From contig NC_037641.1 in the NCBI RefSeq assembly GCF_003254395.2, forward strand, positions 5,757,001 through 5,821,000: 64,000 nucleotides of DNA. Direction: 5' to 3'. Numbering within the stretch: the first letter of the stretch is position 1; each line of letters opens with the position of its first letter. This document shows positions 1-13,724 of the stretch, one piece after another. The DNA is from Apis mellifera. Taxonomy: Eukaryota > Arthropoda > Insecta > Hymenoptera > Apidae. Both the position numbers and the translations under genes were made by a program. The notes below the pieces were generated by a model. That model ran no database searches. It had not been told where the DNA came from and was given only the letters and a program-made list of their open reading frames with translations.

Positions 1-3000
1 TTTAGATTTCTGTTAAAAAATTCAATATACACAATTATGATTTTAAATTTATTATAAAATGGTGTTTATAATAAAAGTCATATAAAAGTTCGTATAAAAG
101 ATGTGTTTATATAAATATAAAAAGTTATATTTTTTAAATAAAAATAGAAGAAATATGAAGGAATTTGCCTTGAGATTTGATTTTAGGATCTAATTAGCAA
201 TTATATGTCAAGATGTTTTTTTGTCTATCCTTCATTATTTTGCTTCTATATTGCCTATAAAAATTTCAATTAAATGCAGATAATAATAAATTCTTATAAA
301 TCCAAAAAACATTCAACTTGTGAATATTATTAATAGAATGATAGGAGAAAAGAAAAATAAATTATGAATAGTATAATCTAGTGTGGAAAAAATATATATT
401 CAAGGATATTGATCGTTCAATAAAATATATACTTTTCCTAAGTTTGAATGTATCTTGAAGAAAAGATGCCAGTTCTCTCAAGTCTATAGCCTATTCCCTC
501 TCAGGCTTCGGCTCTGGATATTCCGTCCTCGGCTGCTTCTTTCATTCTGTCTCCCTCTGTCTGTATACTTCTATCTTTCTCTTTTTTTCTCCTGTTCCTG
601 CGCGAATGCGACCCTTTTGGCGTAGTGGCTACCGGTGTTACGCTCGTAGGGCCCCCAGGCGGTCCACGAACGGATTCACGAAGAGCTACGAGGACTCCCG
701 AGGGTGTACGATCGTGTGCACGAGCGGATGTGCTACTGTCCTTCGATACTCTGGATGATACCCCCGTGGTGCTGTGAATCGACTATACCGTTTACTCTTT
801 TGCGCGCGAAAGAAATAGGATGACCAAGAAACACAGAATATTATCATTATATAGCAATATGGCTTGCACTTTACATTTTTTATTTTTTTTCTCATTATGT
901 TTTATGTAATACATTATTTCAAATTATTACATGTATTACATATATTCACCAACTTCAAATTCGCTTCATAATATACATGTATATTTATCTACAAACAAAG
1001 ACAAAACAATTTATTTCTTATTTAAAGAATAGTAAGCAGAAGATTTTGGATAATATTCTCAAATATGTTTTATGACAAGACGTAGATAATTTGGAAGTAA
1101 AGAAAAATAAGGAGAGCAACCAGCATTACGATGTTGCTCGCCATTTGCCGACGCAGCTTTTCACATTCCTTAGCCTCTCTTCCAGGGGCAAACAATGTTA
1201 ACTACCACGCGAAGAGATCGAGATTCCATCTTTACCATGCGATACATAAATAGGCCGACGCTTTTACTCGGCAACCAGATATACATATGTACGTGCGTTA
1301 TTATTCCTTTTTGTAACCGATTATTTTTAGACACTCGTTGGAATTTCACGCTTCTTTTTTTCTTTGTTTTTACTTTTACTTCATCCTTTTTTTTCTTATA
1401 TTTTTTTTTTTTAATCTCATTGTTTATTCTGATAATCATATTTGAAATCGATTTTACAGATTTATAGTATAAACTGTAAGTTTTTTTTAACGAAATTCAA
1501 TAATTGTGTGAAAATATAAAAAAAAATTGTAGAAAAAATATCGAAATAATTGTAGAATTTTATATATTATAACATCTATATATGCTATATACTGTCAAAT
1601 CAAAAAAAAAAAAAAAAAAAATCGAGAAAAATTAAAAAGAATTTTCATTTTTATTTTTTCTCCTCTATTCTTGATAATTTATTATGCTATGACAAAAACA
1701 AGTTCGAAATGTTCCGGGATTGATTCTAAAAATAATATATTGAGATATCTAATCAAATCATTTAAGCAAACTACAATGTTATTAAGTGACTTTAATATCG
1801 GAAATTTTTCGTGCTTCATACAAGAAGCTAAAAGAATTAATGGTATTTGTAATTATCATTAAAGATGTTACTTATCAAATTTAGGGATTATATATTAGTT
1901 GCTATAGAATAAAAGACAAAATAAAAGACAAAAAAATTGTTATAACAATTGAAAATTTGTAGAAATTGTTTTAAATTATATTAATTTATCAATATATATT
2001 ATTATAATTTTGTCATTTTTTTTACATTTATAAAATATATTCGCAATATATTTTGACTTCTTTAATCGAACATTTTAGTAAAATTAATTTCAATCAAAAG
2101 TATTATATTTAACTTTAAATATTATATTTAATATTTAATGAAAAATATTATATTAAATGTTTATAATAGTTTACTTTTTATTATTTTATAAAAAATATAA
2201 TTTTTAGCTAAACATATACAATTATATTAAAAGTTGATGGAATTGTTATTGCATTCGACAACTTGCATTTTTTTTCTTGAATGTGTCTTGGACTATAGAA
2301 ATAAGCTTGACTCACAAAATGATTGCCTCTTATCAACATAGGAATGCACGAAGATTAATTATCAGAAACTTATCATGGCTTGATAATTAACAGCTAAATG
2401 ACGTATTCCAGATTCCGATCTTGGCTACTGGTTATCGTAATTTCTTTAAAAAAGAAACTATTTCTCCCTCATCGCAATCTCTCAAGGATTTAGAATTTAA
2501 TCATCAATTGTATTTTTATCATTTCTCATTTAAAAATATTTTTAAATTGTTTAATCTATAAATGAATATTTCCTTTATGAACGAAAAAAAAAAAAATAAT
2601 ATTTACTCGGAATTCCAATAACAATGCATTTTGATTAGTTGTTATAATTTTTTTCTCGAATTATTATCTAAATTATTGTATGCGTTAATGTTATCGTCGA
2701 ATTTTTTTAATTCATGAAAAGTTACAGACGGTGCAAGAACTTTTCGTAAATCTATAAGATAGTCTCTTATCATTTCCAATGAATCATGACAAGTTGTAAA
2801 TATTCACGTAAAACATTATTTCGCTATTGTCGCGACGAATATTACATTTCTTTATCAACAATGGTTAATTCTGCAATTTAATAATATTTTCTAATTTTCT
2901 TTCTTCTTTTTTTTTTTTTGAAGCTTTACTTTATTACCAAAAAAAGAAATCAGCCAGGGAAAATTAAAAAAATTTATTATAAATACTATAAATGAAATTC

Positions 3001-3940
3001 TTTTCAAATTTTAAAAAATACCTAATTTTTTTTTATTTTTTTTTTTAAATCGCATGCAAGTTCAATTTATTATGTAAATTTAGAAAATAACATATCAAAT
3101 TGACTTTTCTTAAATTTTAATTTTATAGGCAAGGTTTAAATGTACACTTATTTTTTTTCAAATTCTTTCAATTTGATTTTTTTTTTATTGACAAAGTAAA
3201 AATTAAATTTAAGTTAAATTAAATTAAATAATAATAATTGGAAAACGCAATTAATTATAGAATTACCGAAATGGATATCGAGTATGAATCATTATTACGG
3301 TCGCGTAACGGACTGACCCAAGGGCTGCTTTTATCTGGTCATGTTTGTTTCGGTGATATGCCGATTTCTTTGAAATCTCAATATAACGCTCGACATTCAT
3401 TCAAAGGGAATGCACGAGCATCAGATGCCGATTTCTCCGAAAGGGAGAGCTCGGTAAAGTGATATGCATACCGAATACATTCGTCAGGATTTCTAACTTT
3501 TTCTCTACGCTGTTCTTCCCAGAAGGGCGACACAAAAATGTGGATGTATTCTGTATTCTTTTTTCAAACATCTACAATATATTCTTTTTTGTCCTCTTAT
3601 CTTTCCTTTTTTCTTCTTTTCCTTCTCTTTTTTATGGTTTTAAAGTTATGTGGATTTTAAAAATTTATTGTTCCTATATTTACTAAAAATATAATAGTGT
3701 TACAGATGCTATTGGCAAAAGTTGACTCTACTAATAAGATTGAATTTATTGAAAAAAAGAGAAAATAAAAAAAAATACAAGTAAATAAAATAAATAAAGT
3801 GATGAAAGAAAAGAATATAAAAGTAATATCATGAGACTATAAGAAAAGAAAAATTAAAACAATTTTTTAATAATATAAATACATATGTTAGGAAGCACAT
3901 GAAATATTATTTTCATTTAACATTCAATTATTTTCATTAT

Positions 3941-3948
3941 CATATATC

Positions 3949-3990
<42 letters not shown>
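3941..3990. repeat. (AT)n microsatellite
   Basis: An uninterrupted AT dinucleotide run covers about 3,954-3,989 with TA-rich shoulders. It lies within otherwise featureless AT-rich DNA. Confidence 0.9.
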
Positions 3991-3993
<3 letters not shown>

Positions 3994-6900
3994 CAGATAA
4001 AGAGGAGCATGAAAAGATAGAGATAATAGAGATAATTGTAGTTTACAAAAAAATGAAATACTATTAATATAATATAATATACATATATATGAAATACTAT
4101 TAATATAATAAGGAAAAAAAGAAATATAGACACGGATCATCATAATAGAGTTAAGAAAACGAATTATATAATATATTATACTCGACAAATCATACTAATA
4201 AAAAAAGAAATAACAAAATATTATATCTTGTTGCAACAATGATATGATTTAATTATATTAAGACTTTTATAATTGATAAAATCATAATAAAAGAAAATTT
4301 CACGACATATCTTAGATATTTTCACGATATATATACATATCTATATAAAGAAACATTGCTTCAGAATACAACTATTGATATACATATATATATAATTAAA
4401 GTAATATTAAAACTGCATAATCTAATCGAAGTTACTCATTGTGAGAATTAAATTGACGTGACAGAGAAAATATTTCTTTGAATTAACATTCTAAAGGATT
4501 AATAAAAAAATATTGAAATGGAATCAATACTTGGAAAAATTCAACGATGAAAGATTGCATGATGCCAATATTGAAGATTATGTAGATTATATTCACTGGA
4601 CAACTGTCCAATGGCCCCATTGAAACGTTGGTGAAAGCGACAAACACGAATGAATATGTGGAATGATTAAGTGGAATGAATGACCGGAATGCATGAATGA
4701 TAGAAAAATTTAAATCATATATAAAGTCTACTGATAGTAAAGCTGATATAAAACTAAGGAAAATCTATACTTTTTTATACATTTAATAATAAACACATAT
4801 TAAATATAATTTCAATTATATTTTATACATGCTTTATATTATATTTTTTAGTATCCTCTTTCATTTTATAATGAAGATAATTTCAAGATAGTTTCGATCG
4901 AATAATTTTCAAATTTTAATTTTGCAAATCTGTTAAATTCGAAAACGTGAAAAAGAAAAAGCATATGGAGGATGCGTTTGTGGAAGAAGATAGGATTGTT
5001 GGAAAGTTAAGAAGTTTTGCTTGGTCCGTACAAGCACCTTCGTTCGCTGAACGGGGCATCGAGTTATCGGTATATACACCACGATAATGGCATCGCATTC
5101 CATTCATATCAGCATTGCTCGTTCGCCACCGCAGCCTACCCGCTCTCTCGGTCCCCACTCCTTTTACTCCCCTCTCCGTAGTCAGACGCGCGTATGCGCA
5201 GGTTCGTTCCATCGTGTTGCGCACATCGTTGGAACGCAACTGACACAATCGACCGATTACTGAATGTGAACGCACCTTTACGCGGCCGATCGTCATGCAG
5301 GCTTCACCTGGTGTTGCATTCCTTCTGCGACTGTTGGAAAACGGCTCTCCGAGAAAACTTATCTCGAGAGAGAGCGGTGCAGTTCGGTCTCGATTGCACC
5401 GATTTCGTCGGCAATGGCATTTTTTCCTATTTTATAATTAGATTTTTAGGCCTCGGTGACGTAAATGGCATGTATTACATATATTATGCTTCCTCTCAGG
5501 TCATAAAATACCTCTTATTCTTAATAAAACTTCGATATTTATTGAAGATTATAGATTTTAAGTTACATATATTTTTTTATAACATTATTTTTAGTATATT
5601 TTATATCTTTCTTATTATATAAAATATCAGGTTAAGTGATGTTCTCTTATATCTTTTTATTTTTATTAAATTAAAAATATAAGTATAAATTGGCTATAAT
5701 TTTGAGAAGCTCTATATGTTTTTCGTAGTATTATTCATATTATATACGAATTAAAAATAGTTAGATCATGTGATAATTTAAATAATATTTTTATATAAAA
5801 AATTATTGCAAAAAAAAAAAGAAAATCTATATATATATATATTCGAATACATTTTGAATGTGATATATCTGTAAACTTGTAACATTTCTATGTTTACTGT
5901 TTAATGTATCACAACTATATAAATAACAAATATATCCAAACTTTCTCCACGAGGAATTCTTATATTTTAGTGATAAGGTCAAGTGATAACGATGTCAGAT
6001 ATCATTGTACAAATGTGCCTTCCTCCTTATTATTTATGTATGATTTATGATTTATTTATTTGATAAATTCTTTTTTTTTTATAAACTTAATATGGAATTT
6101 AAAATGGAATTTAATAATTGTTGCATACATTACTTATATACCATGCAAAAATTATTAATATTTTTTCATTTTTAAAAGAATGCGAAAAAAATTATATTTA
6201 TTAAAATAATCAATTTTATTATAAAATAAATAAAATTGATATATATTTGAATTAGTATAAAATATAAAATGATATTTATTTGAATTAGTATAAATAATGG
6301 AAATAGAGATAAATAAAATAGCTATACAATTATAATAAATCTAAATTGATATTATTTCCATATAAAAAGTAATAATATTGCTAAAAACAAAGATCATACT
6401 TTTTCTCATCATTTAATTTTCTTACATTCGCATTATTTATTTCAAATATAATTAAATATAATTAAATGATTATGAAGAAAAATGATTTTATGAAGATGAT
6501 TTATGAGGAAAAATATTTATTAAAATCAATCAAACATTATAAAACTTATTTTATAATATTTTTTTCAATTTATCATATGCAATTGAAACCATATTAAATA
6601 CTTATATAGCTTGAAGCGGAGATGTCGCATCGGTATCAACCATTTGATTATCGCGATATACCATCTAACCAAATATAAAAATAAATCTTATTTCACATAC
6701 CAATTCGCACAATTTGATTGGTATAGATTCTCTTGATGAGCCACTTCTTTTAATCAAAAAATATCTTCCTGATTATAACGCAATTTTACTTATTCGAGTA
6801 TTATTGTTCGAGTATATATATAAATTATTCGATGAATTATTGTCGAATTCATTGTGTCCTTTTATTTTATTTTATTTTATTTTAAGATAAAGAAAGAAAT

Positions 6901-8623
6901 GTATAAATTATTTCTTTTCCCTTTTTAATATTATATTTAACAGTTTTTATAATGTATGAATATTATATAGCTGATTGCATTAAAAGTTTTGGAAAAAAAA
7001 TATCTGATTCAAAAAATAGATTTATTTTAAGATATTTGTTCGAAAAAGAAGATATTTTCAAGATCTTACATATTTCTGAATAGATAATCTTTATAGGAAG
7101 AAATATAATCAAATTTCTGCAACTTGAAAATTTCTGTAAAAATAAAATTTTGTTCATTCTCTTCCGCTTTGCTTTAAAAACTTTACAATGTTAAAATATA
7201 ATCTAAAAATAATTTATTTTTATTCGCACGTTATTTCAAAGTTCATGAGGATGTATTATATATTCCAATCGCATTATTTGTCGCTGAATATTCGTGAATG
7301 CAATGAATCATAATTTATTCACAAAGAATAATATTTAAAATTCTTACTGTTAGATGAACTCTTATTTTCATTTATTTTAAATACATGTAAAAATTTATAA
7401 AATATTATACAATGTAATACAAGCTATTCACTGCTTTAAAATTAATATCATAGAAATGAAAAAAATTGCATTAAAACACAAGATTATAACCTTATAGTTT
7501 AATATTGTAATTTATAAATAAATTATACACGTGAGTGTATATTTATTTAGACATTTATACATATTTATGAACTCGTTAAGTCAATGTTTCTTTTTAATAT
7601 TCCCAAGATATATTGTTAACACTTGTCATTATGTTAATTCATTAAGAATTATCAAAGAAAGGAAAAAAAATTGATTCAAAAAATAAAATTACATCAAATA
7701 CATATAAATTGAAAATATTTTAGATATATAAATTATATTTACATAAAATTGTTAATATTTAAAAAAAATAAAATATAAAAAAATAATCTAAAAAAAGAAA
7801 ATAAAAAATGATTTTGATTTTATAAAGAATTGAATAAATTTTACATCGAAAAATAATGCACAATTTAATAAAAAAAAAAATATTAAAAAATATAATCTTG
7901 GTTGAACATATGTGAATTACAGATTGTGGCGACTTCTGCTGGTGAAATTACGTACTCTATAGTTTGTTTTTCTATGAATTATTATATTATATACATGTAT
8001 CACATTGTATATATATATATACATATAATTTTGCATAACTCTTTCATTTAATATTTTGAACTAATAAGTAGGAATTTCTATTAATCTAGGAATTTTATAT
8101 AATAAAATAATCAAAATTTTAATAATCAAAATCATTTGATCATATTTGATAAATATTTCAATATAAATTTTTTAGAAAATTATATTTTCCTAAGTGTAGG
8201 AATAGTCAAAGTGACTATATCTAATGTTAATCTAAAATAAAATTTTTACTTTTCAAATAGATGCAAAATATATAAATCTACTTTTTATGGTTGGAAAGTT
8301 AGAATTTTGGAGATTGAAGCTTGTAAATACAATTACATTTCATCAATAACAAAAATGGTTATTTATGTTTTTCATCAAGCAAGATTCTTAATTAAACAAG
8401 AATAATTAGATTTGTATTCCTTTCATATTTTTTTTGTTAGATAATTCTTCAAACTACGATAGATACAATAGATATAGATTTTATTAATCTTATAAAAGTT
8501 TCATTAAGATTAATAAAAAAAAAGGAAGAAAAAATAGTCACAGAAGAGAAATGAAAGATGATTGAAATTAAGAAAAGAGGAAATTGACGGAAGGAGAGGA
8601 ATGCCTAAAAGGGTGCAGCGGGT

Positions 8624-8636
8624 CACGTGTATATAG
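8624..8636 (+). promoter_or_regulatory. E-box CACGTG abutting a TATATAG element
   Basis: A perfect palindromic E-box directly precedes a TATA-like heptamer at the left side of the 8,590-8,860 island. A promoter or enhancer role is inferred only from this motif pair and the base-composition change. Confidence 0.25.
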
Positions 8637-9767
8637 TCGGCCCCTTGCATTAGCCGTGAATCCTTCTTTTTCTTCTCCCTTCCCTTCTCTCTTTCTCTCG
8701 GGAGCCACGTGCGGCCCAAGAAATTCCTCTTTTGTATCCTTCGGCCTTTGTTCGGCAACAGCTGTCCGGTCGAAGAAATGCTTTTCTCCGTCATCAGTCT
8801 GCTTATTGCTGATTCTTTTTCCTCTCTACTGGCTACCTTATCTAAATTTGTATTAAATTATCGATTATCAGACTTCTTTTGTGAATTTATTTAAAAAAAT
8901 TGAAATAAATAAACAAATAGAGAATTCTAGTTCTTAATGTAAAAACGTATAGATGAATATTTCTTATGATCGTAAAATATTACATAATTATTTTTACAGC
9001 AAAGACTGAATATGAAATTTTATCTTCATATTTAAAAAATTAAATATATAAAAAAGAAACTTTTGAAAATTTGAAGATGCTCTAATATTCCAGTTATTTT
9101 TTCTTATACACTTTACTTTATTTATTTGTCTCAAATTAAATTTTAGAAAATTTAGGTTAAATTCAACTTTATAAATATTTCATTTCGAGTATTTCCAAAA
9201 TTGAAAGATTATTCTTACTTTAATTTTTAAATAAAAATAAAATTAAAAAAATCAAAATTAAATGTGACACAGTTATTTTTTTATTTTGTTTTTAGAACAC
9301 ATATTTAGGAAAGTTTTTTCAGAAAAAAATGTACTCATTAAATTTGTGGAAACAACGTTTCCTTGGAGAAGTTATCATAAATTCTTGAATAACTTTCTTG
9401 AATGGAATGTGTCCATATTATTCTATCATTCATCTATATCATTCTATTTTAAAGGCAATCTCTAAAAGTACATCGAAAACATTATTAATAATTTACTCTC
9501 TCAATAATTTACTCTATAAATCATTTCAAAAAATTTTTGAAGTAAATAATCCATGCCGTTACAACATTTACCAGAAAACATTACCTTCGAAATTTACCGC
9601 GGTTGCATATTCAGGAGAAAATGCCACGCATGCGCCCAATTACAAAACACCGTGGGCATTCCTGAATAGATCTGTACGCATAGTGGCCCGATACTTCGTG
9701 CGGTTGCTGCTATCTATCCCTTTTTCGTTTCTCCGTTGGTATGAGCGACGAAGAGTAGTTGCCGTAC

Positions 9768-9775
9768 TATAAAAG
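9768..9775 (+). promoter_or_regulatory. Perfect TATAAAAG box inside a GC-richer island
   Basis: TATAAAAG is followed by a GC-rich stretch and a donor-like CCG|GTGAGC at about 9,799, then a leader-like sequence to about 10,000. It may be the core promoter of an upstream Kibra transcript or of a non-coding RNA. No coding exon is evident after it. Confidence 0.35.
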
Positions 9776-12545
9776 AGGCCCTTCGCTCGGAGCGGGGCCC
9801 TGCAGACCGGTGAGCAGCGTTCAGATAAATATGCGGGAGGGGCCGGAATTCCTCACTCGGCTGCATTCCAATCGCTCTTCCTCCTCCGCCATCTCACCAC
9901 TACTACACACGCGCATGGTCATCGTTATTTGCACTCTTTACTATACACAACCATCGCCCCAACCACGCAGCAACAGGAAAACCTAGTGATGCAGTAATAC
10001 CAACAAATATCACTATCGCAGTGACAATAATAACCGTAAATATCAAGCTTTTGAATTTTTTAGTAATAATATTGATGACGTATTATACTGTTATATGGGT
10101 TTCCAGAGAAATTTAATGGTGTTGATTTTTCAATTTCAAAGTAAAGTTTTTTTATTTTTTTATTTTATTTTATAATATTTAATTTTAAGATCATAATAAA
10201 AAGATATGATTACATGGCAATTTTAATATATAAATTAACTAATTAATTCATATTAATTTGTTATAATAATTTGTCTATAAACAAAAATAGCTAATATTTA
10301 AAACATTTTTAAATATTATGTAACACATTGAGCATATACAATGATAAATTATTAACATATATTAAATTAGAATAGGTTATGTTCTCGTTTTCATATAATT
10401 TTCTGGAATTTTTCTGTAGTTATGAATATTATTACGAGTATTATTAAAATTAGATTTGTTATGAATAAAAGAAAAGAAATTTTTTTAAATAAATAAATAT
10501 ACATATTTCTTCTTTTAAAAGTTATAGGATTTTATAAATAAACTTCTGTGACTCGTAGATTGTGTTGACATAAGTTTCATTAATTCAGAATAACAGATAT
10601 TACAGTATTTCATAATTTATGATCTTCGAATGAAAAATTCGGAAATATTGTATTTATTTTTCGAAGTATTTATTATAATGTCAATATTAATAATTATAGT
10701 ACAAGAGATAAACTCATTTTTGTAACTTGAAAATCAGAGAATCAGAAAACCTTTTTTACGTACCAAACTCAAGTCGTTTCACAGAAGTTATTATTGTAAA
10801 TGGCGAATCTTTCTTTAAAATGCATACGACCTTTACAGATTGACCCTTATGGCCGAAGATCTTCTTTTACCATACAGACATTCCTTACCAATATTTCTCG
10901 AGGAGGAATTCCTTAATGATATACTGAATATTACTGCATATTTCATGTTTCGTACATTGCCATTTCGTTCTTTGCTACTTTCTTTCTTAAATAAGTATAC
11001 ATTTATTTTCATTTTGCTGTTTATCATACTCATGTTAGAATTTTTCAGATGCACAATAAATGAAATAGATTATATTTTGAATCTATTTTAAAAATACATA
11101 ATACTATACATAAAAAACTATACTATACTATAAAAAATTATAATACAAAATGAAAATTTAAAAATGTGTAAAAAAAATATTGAAGTTAAATTCATTTTAT
11201 CCATTTTATTGTTAATAAACAAGAATTAATTTTAAATGGAACCAGATTTTGAAGAACGACTTGAATAAATGAAAAAAAAATAAGAACAGTATGCACAATA
11301 AACTAAAATATTTCTCAAATATTATAAGCTCAATATAAAGAAGAAGAAAAAGGAAAAAAATTCATAAAACGAATTATTTACACACACTTAAATAAAAAAA
11401 AAAATAAGATATACTAAAAATAACCGCTATAGAGAATACAAATATACAAGTAGATACTTCTATGCATACGTCGGTAAATTTAATGATAAATGGCTATTGA
11501 CCTCTCTTCGTATGATGACAAATGACTCTCTCATAGAGAGCAGCAATAGCTTGGCTCTATAATACATCGATAACAGAGAAGAGAGACATTCCAATTCGAT
11601 TGACGAACCGTCTAATTCTCTAACTGGAATTTGTTCGAAACGAAATAAGATTGCCGCGTGGCGTATCACGACGGGCATATCTACCGGCATGCGTGGCATA
11701 AAAAGCCAGATAAAGCGGAAGAGATTTTGGGATGTGGTGGAAAGGAAGGATGAGGAAGCGACTTGCTTCGATCTTTCACATGGAGAGAAAAAGGAATGAT
11801 AGATACGTTTAGGGAGATGCAAGGATCGAGGTAAGAAAAGCTTTGCCTCGTGGAGGTGGAGAACGAGCGAAGGAGTATGGGGAGGGGAAAAATAAGAGGC
11901 TCTTTCCGCGAGGCGAGCGAACCGGCTCGTATTCGATAGCATCTGCGGAGCCTCCGACAATAATAGTGTGGACCGAGAAATATGCGCGCGGAGTCCGAGC
12001 CTCGTGAATCCTTCGGCGGTTTTGGGGTGGTGAGGTGGTGTACGGAGGTAAAGTCCGCCTGGTGGGGTGAAATTCCCCGCTTCGTAGTGATGGAATCGAT
12101 CCGGTACTTGTTATTTCCGAGCAATCTTCCTTTCGATTTTCTCTTCTCAATTCTAATATTTTCTAAAAACTGTCGAAATTCTATTTATTCATTTTTACAT
12201 CGAAGTTATTTAAAAAATACGAATCCCGCTGTAACATAATATAATATAGATATAAATTTTCTAATAAATGTTAATTAGATCGTGTTGAAATTATTTTTCT
12301 TACATAACTTTTAAATGAATCAATTTAATACAAGCATTTAAATAATTAATATAATAATATATATAATATATATATTATGTATAAATATATATATAAAACA
12401 ATTTCGAAAAAAAATATAGGAAAATATATTTAGAATCGATTAATTATTGTGTATAATTCAATGGAATATTAAATTAATATTTCAGAAGAGAATAGCGAAA
12501 TAGTGGGGGAAAAAAATTGATAAGATGTGCAAAGGAAGGGGAATT

Positions 12546-12741
12546 GGTCCCATCACTACTGGTACAGAACGGACCTTTTGATGGAGAGGGGACATATACC
12601 AAGGTCCACCGGGCCTGTTCTTAGATGATCAGAGACACGGCTGATGGGCCAGTAGTGGCCCCAGAAATTCCAACAAGGACGGGGCATAATGCGCGACTCA
12701 AGGTCGGTTCTACTACCGACCAGAGAGTCCGAGATGGGACC
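12546..12741. ncRNA. Candidate structured RNA: four-way junction closed by a 9-bp helix
   Basis: GGTCCCATC (12546-12554) is the exact reverse complement of 12733-12741. Enclosed between these are three further perfect hairpins: 12571-12577 with 12601-12607 (7 bp), 12646-12651 with 12656-12661 (6 bp, 4-nt loop) and 12702-12708 with 12715-12721 (7 bp, 6-nt loop). A fifth hairpin (12764-12768 with 12773-12777) lies just outside. On the minus strand a CTATAAGC box lies at about 12,890 upstream and a T7 run at about 12,513-12,519 downstream. I do not recognise it as U1, U2, U4, U6, 7SK, SRP or RNase P RNA. It could equally be a cis-regulatory island whose inverted repeats arose by chance. Confidence 0.35.
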
Positions 12742-13621
12742 ACGTTCAGCAGGGTCGTACCGTGACCTCGTCAGGTCTTCCTTCCCCTCTCCTCCCATTT
12801 CACAAACCCCTACTCCATTCCTGCTGTCGTCCCTTACAGGCTGGACTCCGCCAGCAACAGGATTGTGCGCTTGTCCCACGGCGCCCTGCTTATAGAGCCC
12901 CTGCATACCACTATGATCGCTGAGCTGAAAAAAATTTATTACTCTCCCCGGGGATAGACTCGAATAATACCCCGATGAAAATTCGAAAAGTATTCTCGTT
13001 TATGTTTGTTGGCAATTTAACGAAATTATTCGTTAGGTATGAAATTAAGATTCCTCTATATCGGATATTGTTTCTGTCTTCTGATGGATAAAAAACTGTT
13101 TTTTCATTTTAGAGAGAAATTTAGGTCAGAGTAACCTTGGTAAAAAAAAATTTCATTTCAATGGAATTTCCATCGATTCGAGAATCAAGAAAGAAGATTA
13201 AACGTGGCAAATGGAAGGAGCAAAATTTCAACATGTAATGTCATAAATATTCATGATGCGCGAGTAAACGTAGCACGTGTACGCACGTTCTACTATCAAT
13301 TAGATTTACGGATATTGTGTGAAATGTATAATATCCTATCTGAGAGGAAAAAGCGGTGGTAGAGAGGACTGGAAGAAGGGATTTAGAGACAGCATTGGAT
13401 GGAATGGATGAGAAGAGAGGGAGAATAGGAAAAGCGAGTGGTGGGTGAGGAGCAAGGGACAGCGCAAGGGCTCGATTGCGACGGTCCTGCCAGGCCTCAG
13501 GATGAGGCCCGCCTTTTTACACCGGATAAGAAAGAACCGCTTGAGGCCACCGTGGTTGAAGCGAGATAAATGAAAATACTATGGAAAGAGTAGATGGGAA
13601 GAGAGAAGAGGAGAGAAGGTC

Positions 13622-13629
13622 TATATAAG
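13622..13629 (+). promoter_or_regulatory. TATA box candidate for the downstream Kibra first exon
   Basis: The octamer TATATAAG lies in a GC-richer island (about 13,360-14,280) and would place a start site near 13,650. From there a purine-rich leader runs without interruption to the ATG at 14264. The box matches the consensus well; the promoter role is inferred. Confidence 0.4.
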
Positions 13630-13724
13630 ATCGAGAGAGATAGAGTTCACGAGTGCGTGTAAGCAAGCGAGACAGAGGCAAAGATCGAAGGATTAAACGG
13701 AAGAAGGGAGAGAGAGGGGCGAGC

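Larger units (their letters stand above)
1..13600. other. Long region without a supportable gene; AT-rich with GC-richer islands
   Basis: No exon with recognisable protein homology was found, and in particular no WW-domain exon. GC-richer islands stand out at about 470-800, 4,960-5,480, 8,590-8,860, 9,590-10,000, 11,460-12,110, 12,540-12,960 and 13,360-14,280. Their open frames overlap on both strands and look unlike proteins. Because Kibra lacks its WW exons here, the simplest reading is a large 5' intron or upstream regulatory region of Kibra, with islands as enhancers, alternative promoters or non-coding exons. Simple repeats include a poly-A run at about 1,602-1,621. Confidence 0.5.

Noticed and set aside
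3238..3462. Plus-strand frame of 74 codons with unusually ordinary composition
   Set aside because: It resembles coding sequence slightly, but no homology, start context or splice partner was found.
5194..5622. Plus-strand frame of 142 codons
   Set aside because: The first half comes from a GC-rich island and the second from AT-rich DNA encoding only Phe/Ile/Tyr; no splice context or homology.
8510..8894. Overlapping frames on both strands in the 8.6-kb island
   Set aside because: Hydrophobic low-complexity products on both strands; more likely a regulatory island.
12556..12906. Minus-strand frame of 116 codons in the 12.5-kb island
   Set aside because: No family recognised; its composition follows the GC-rich inverted repeats, and both strands are open. 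Treated as a non-coding island.
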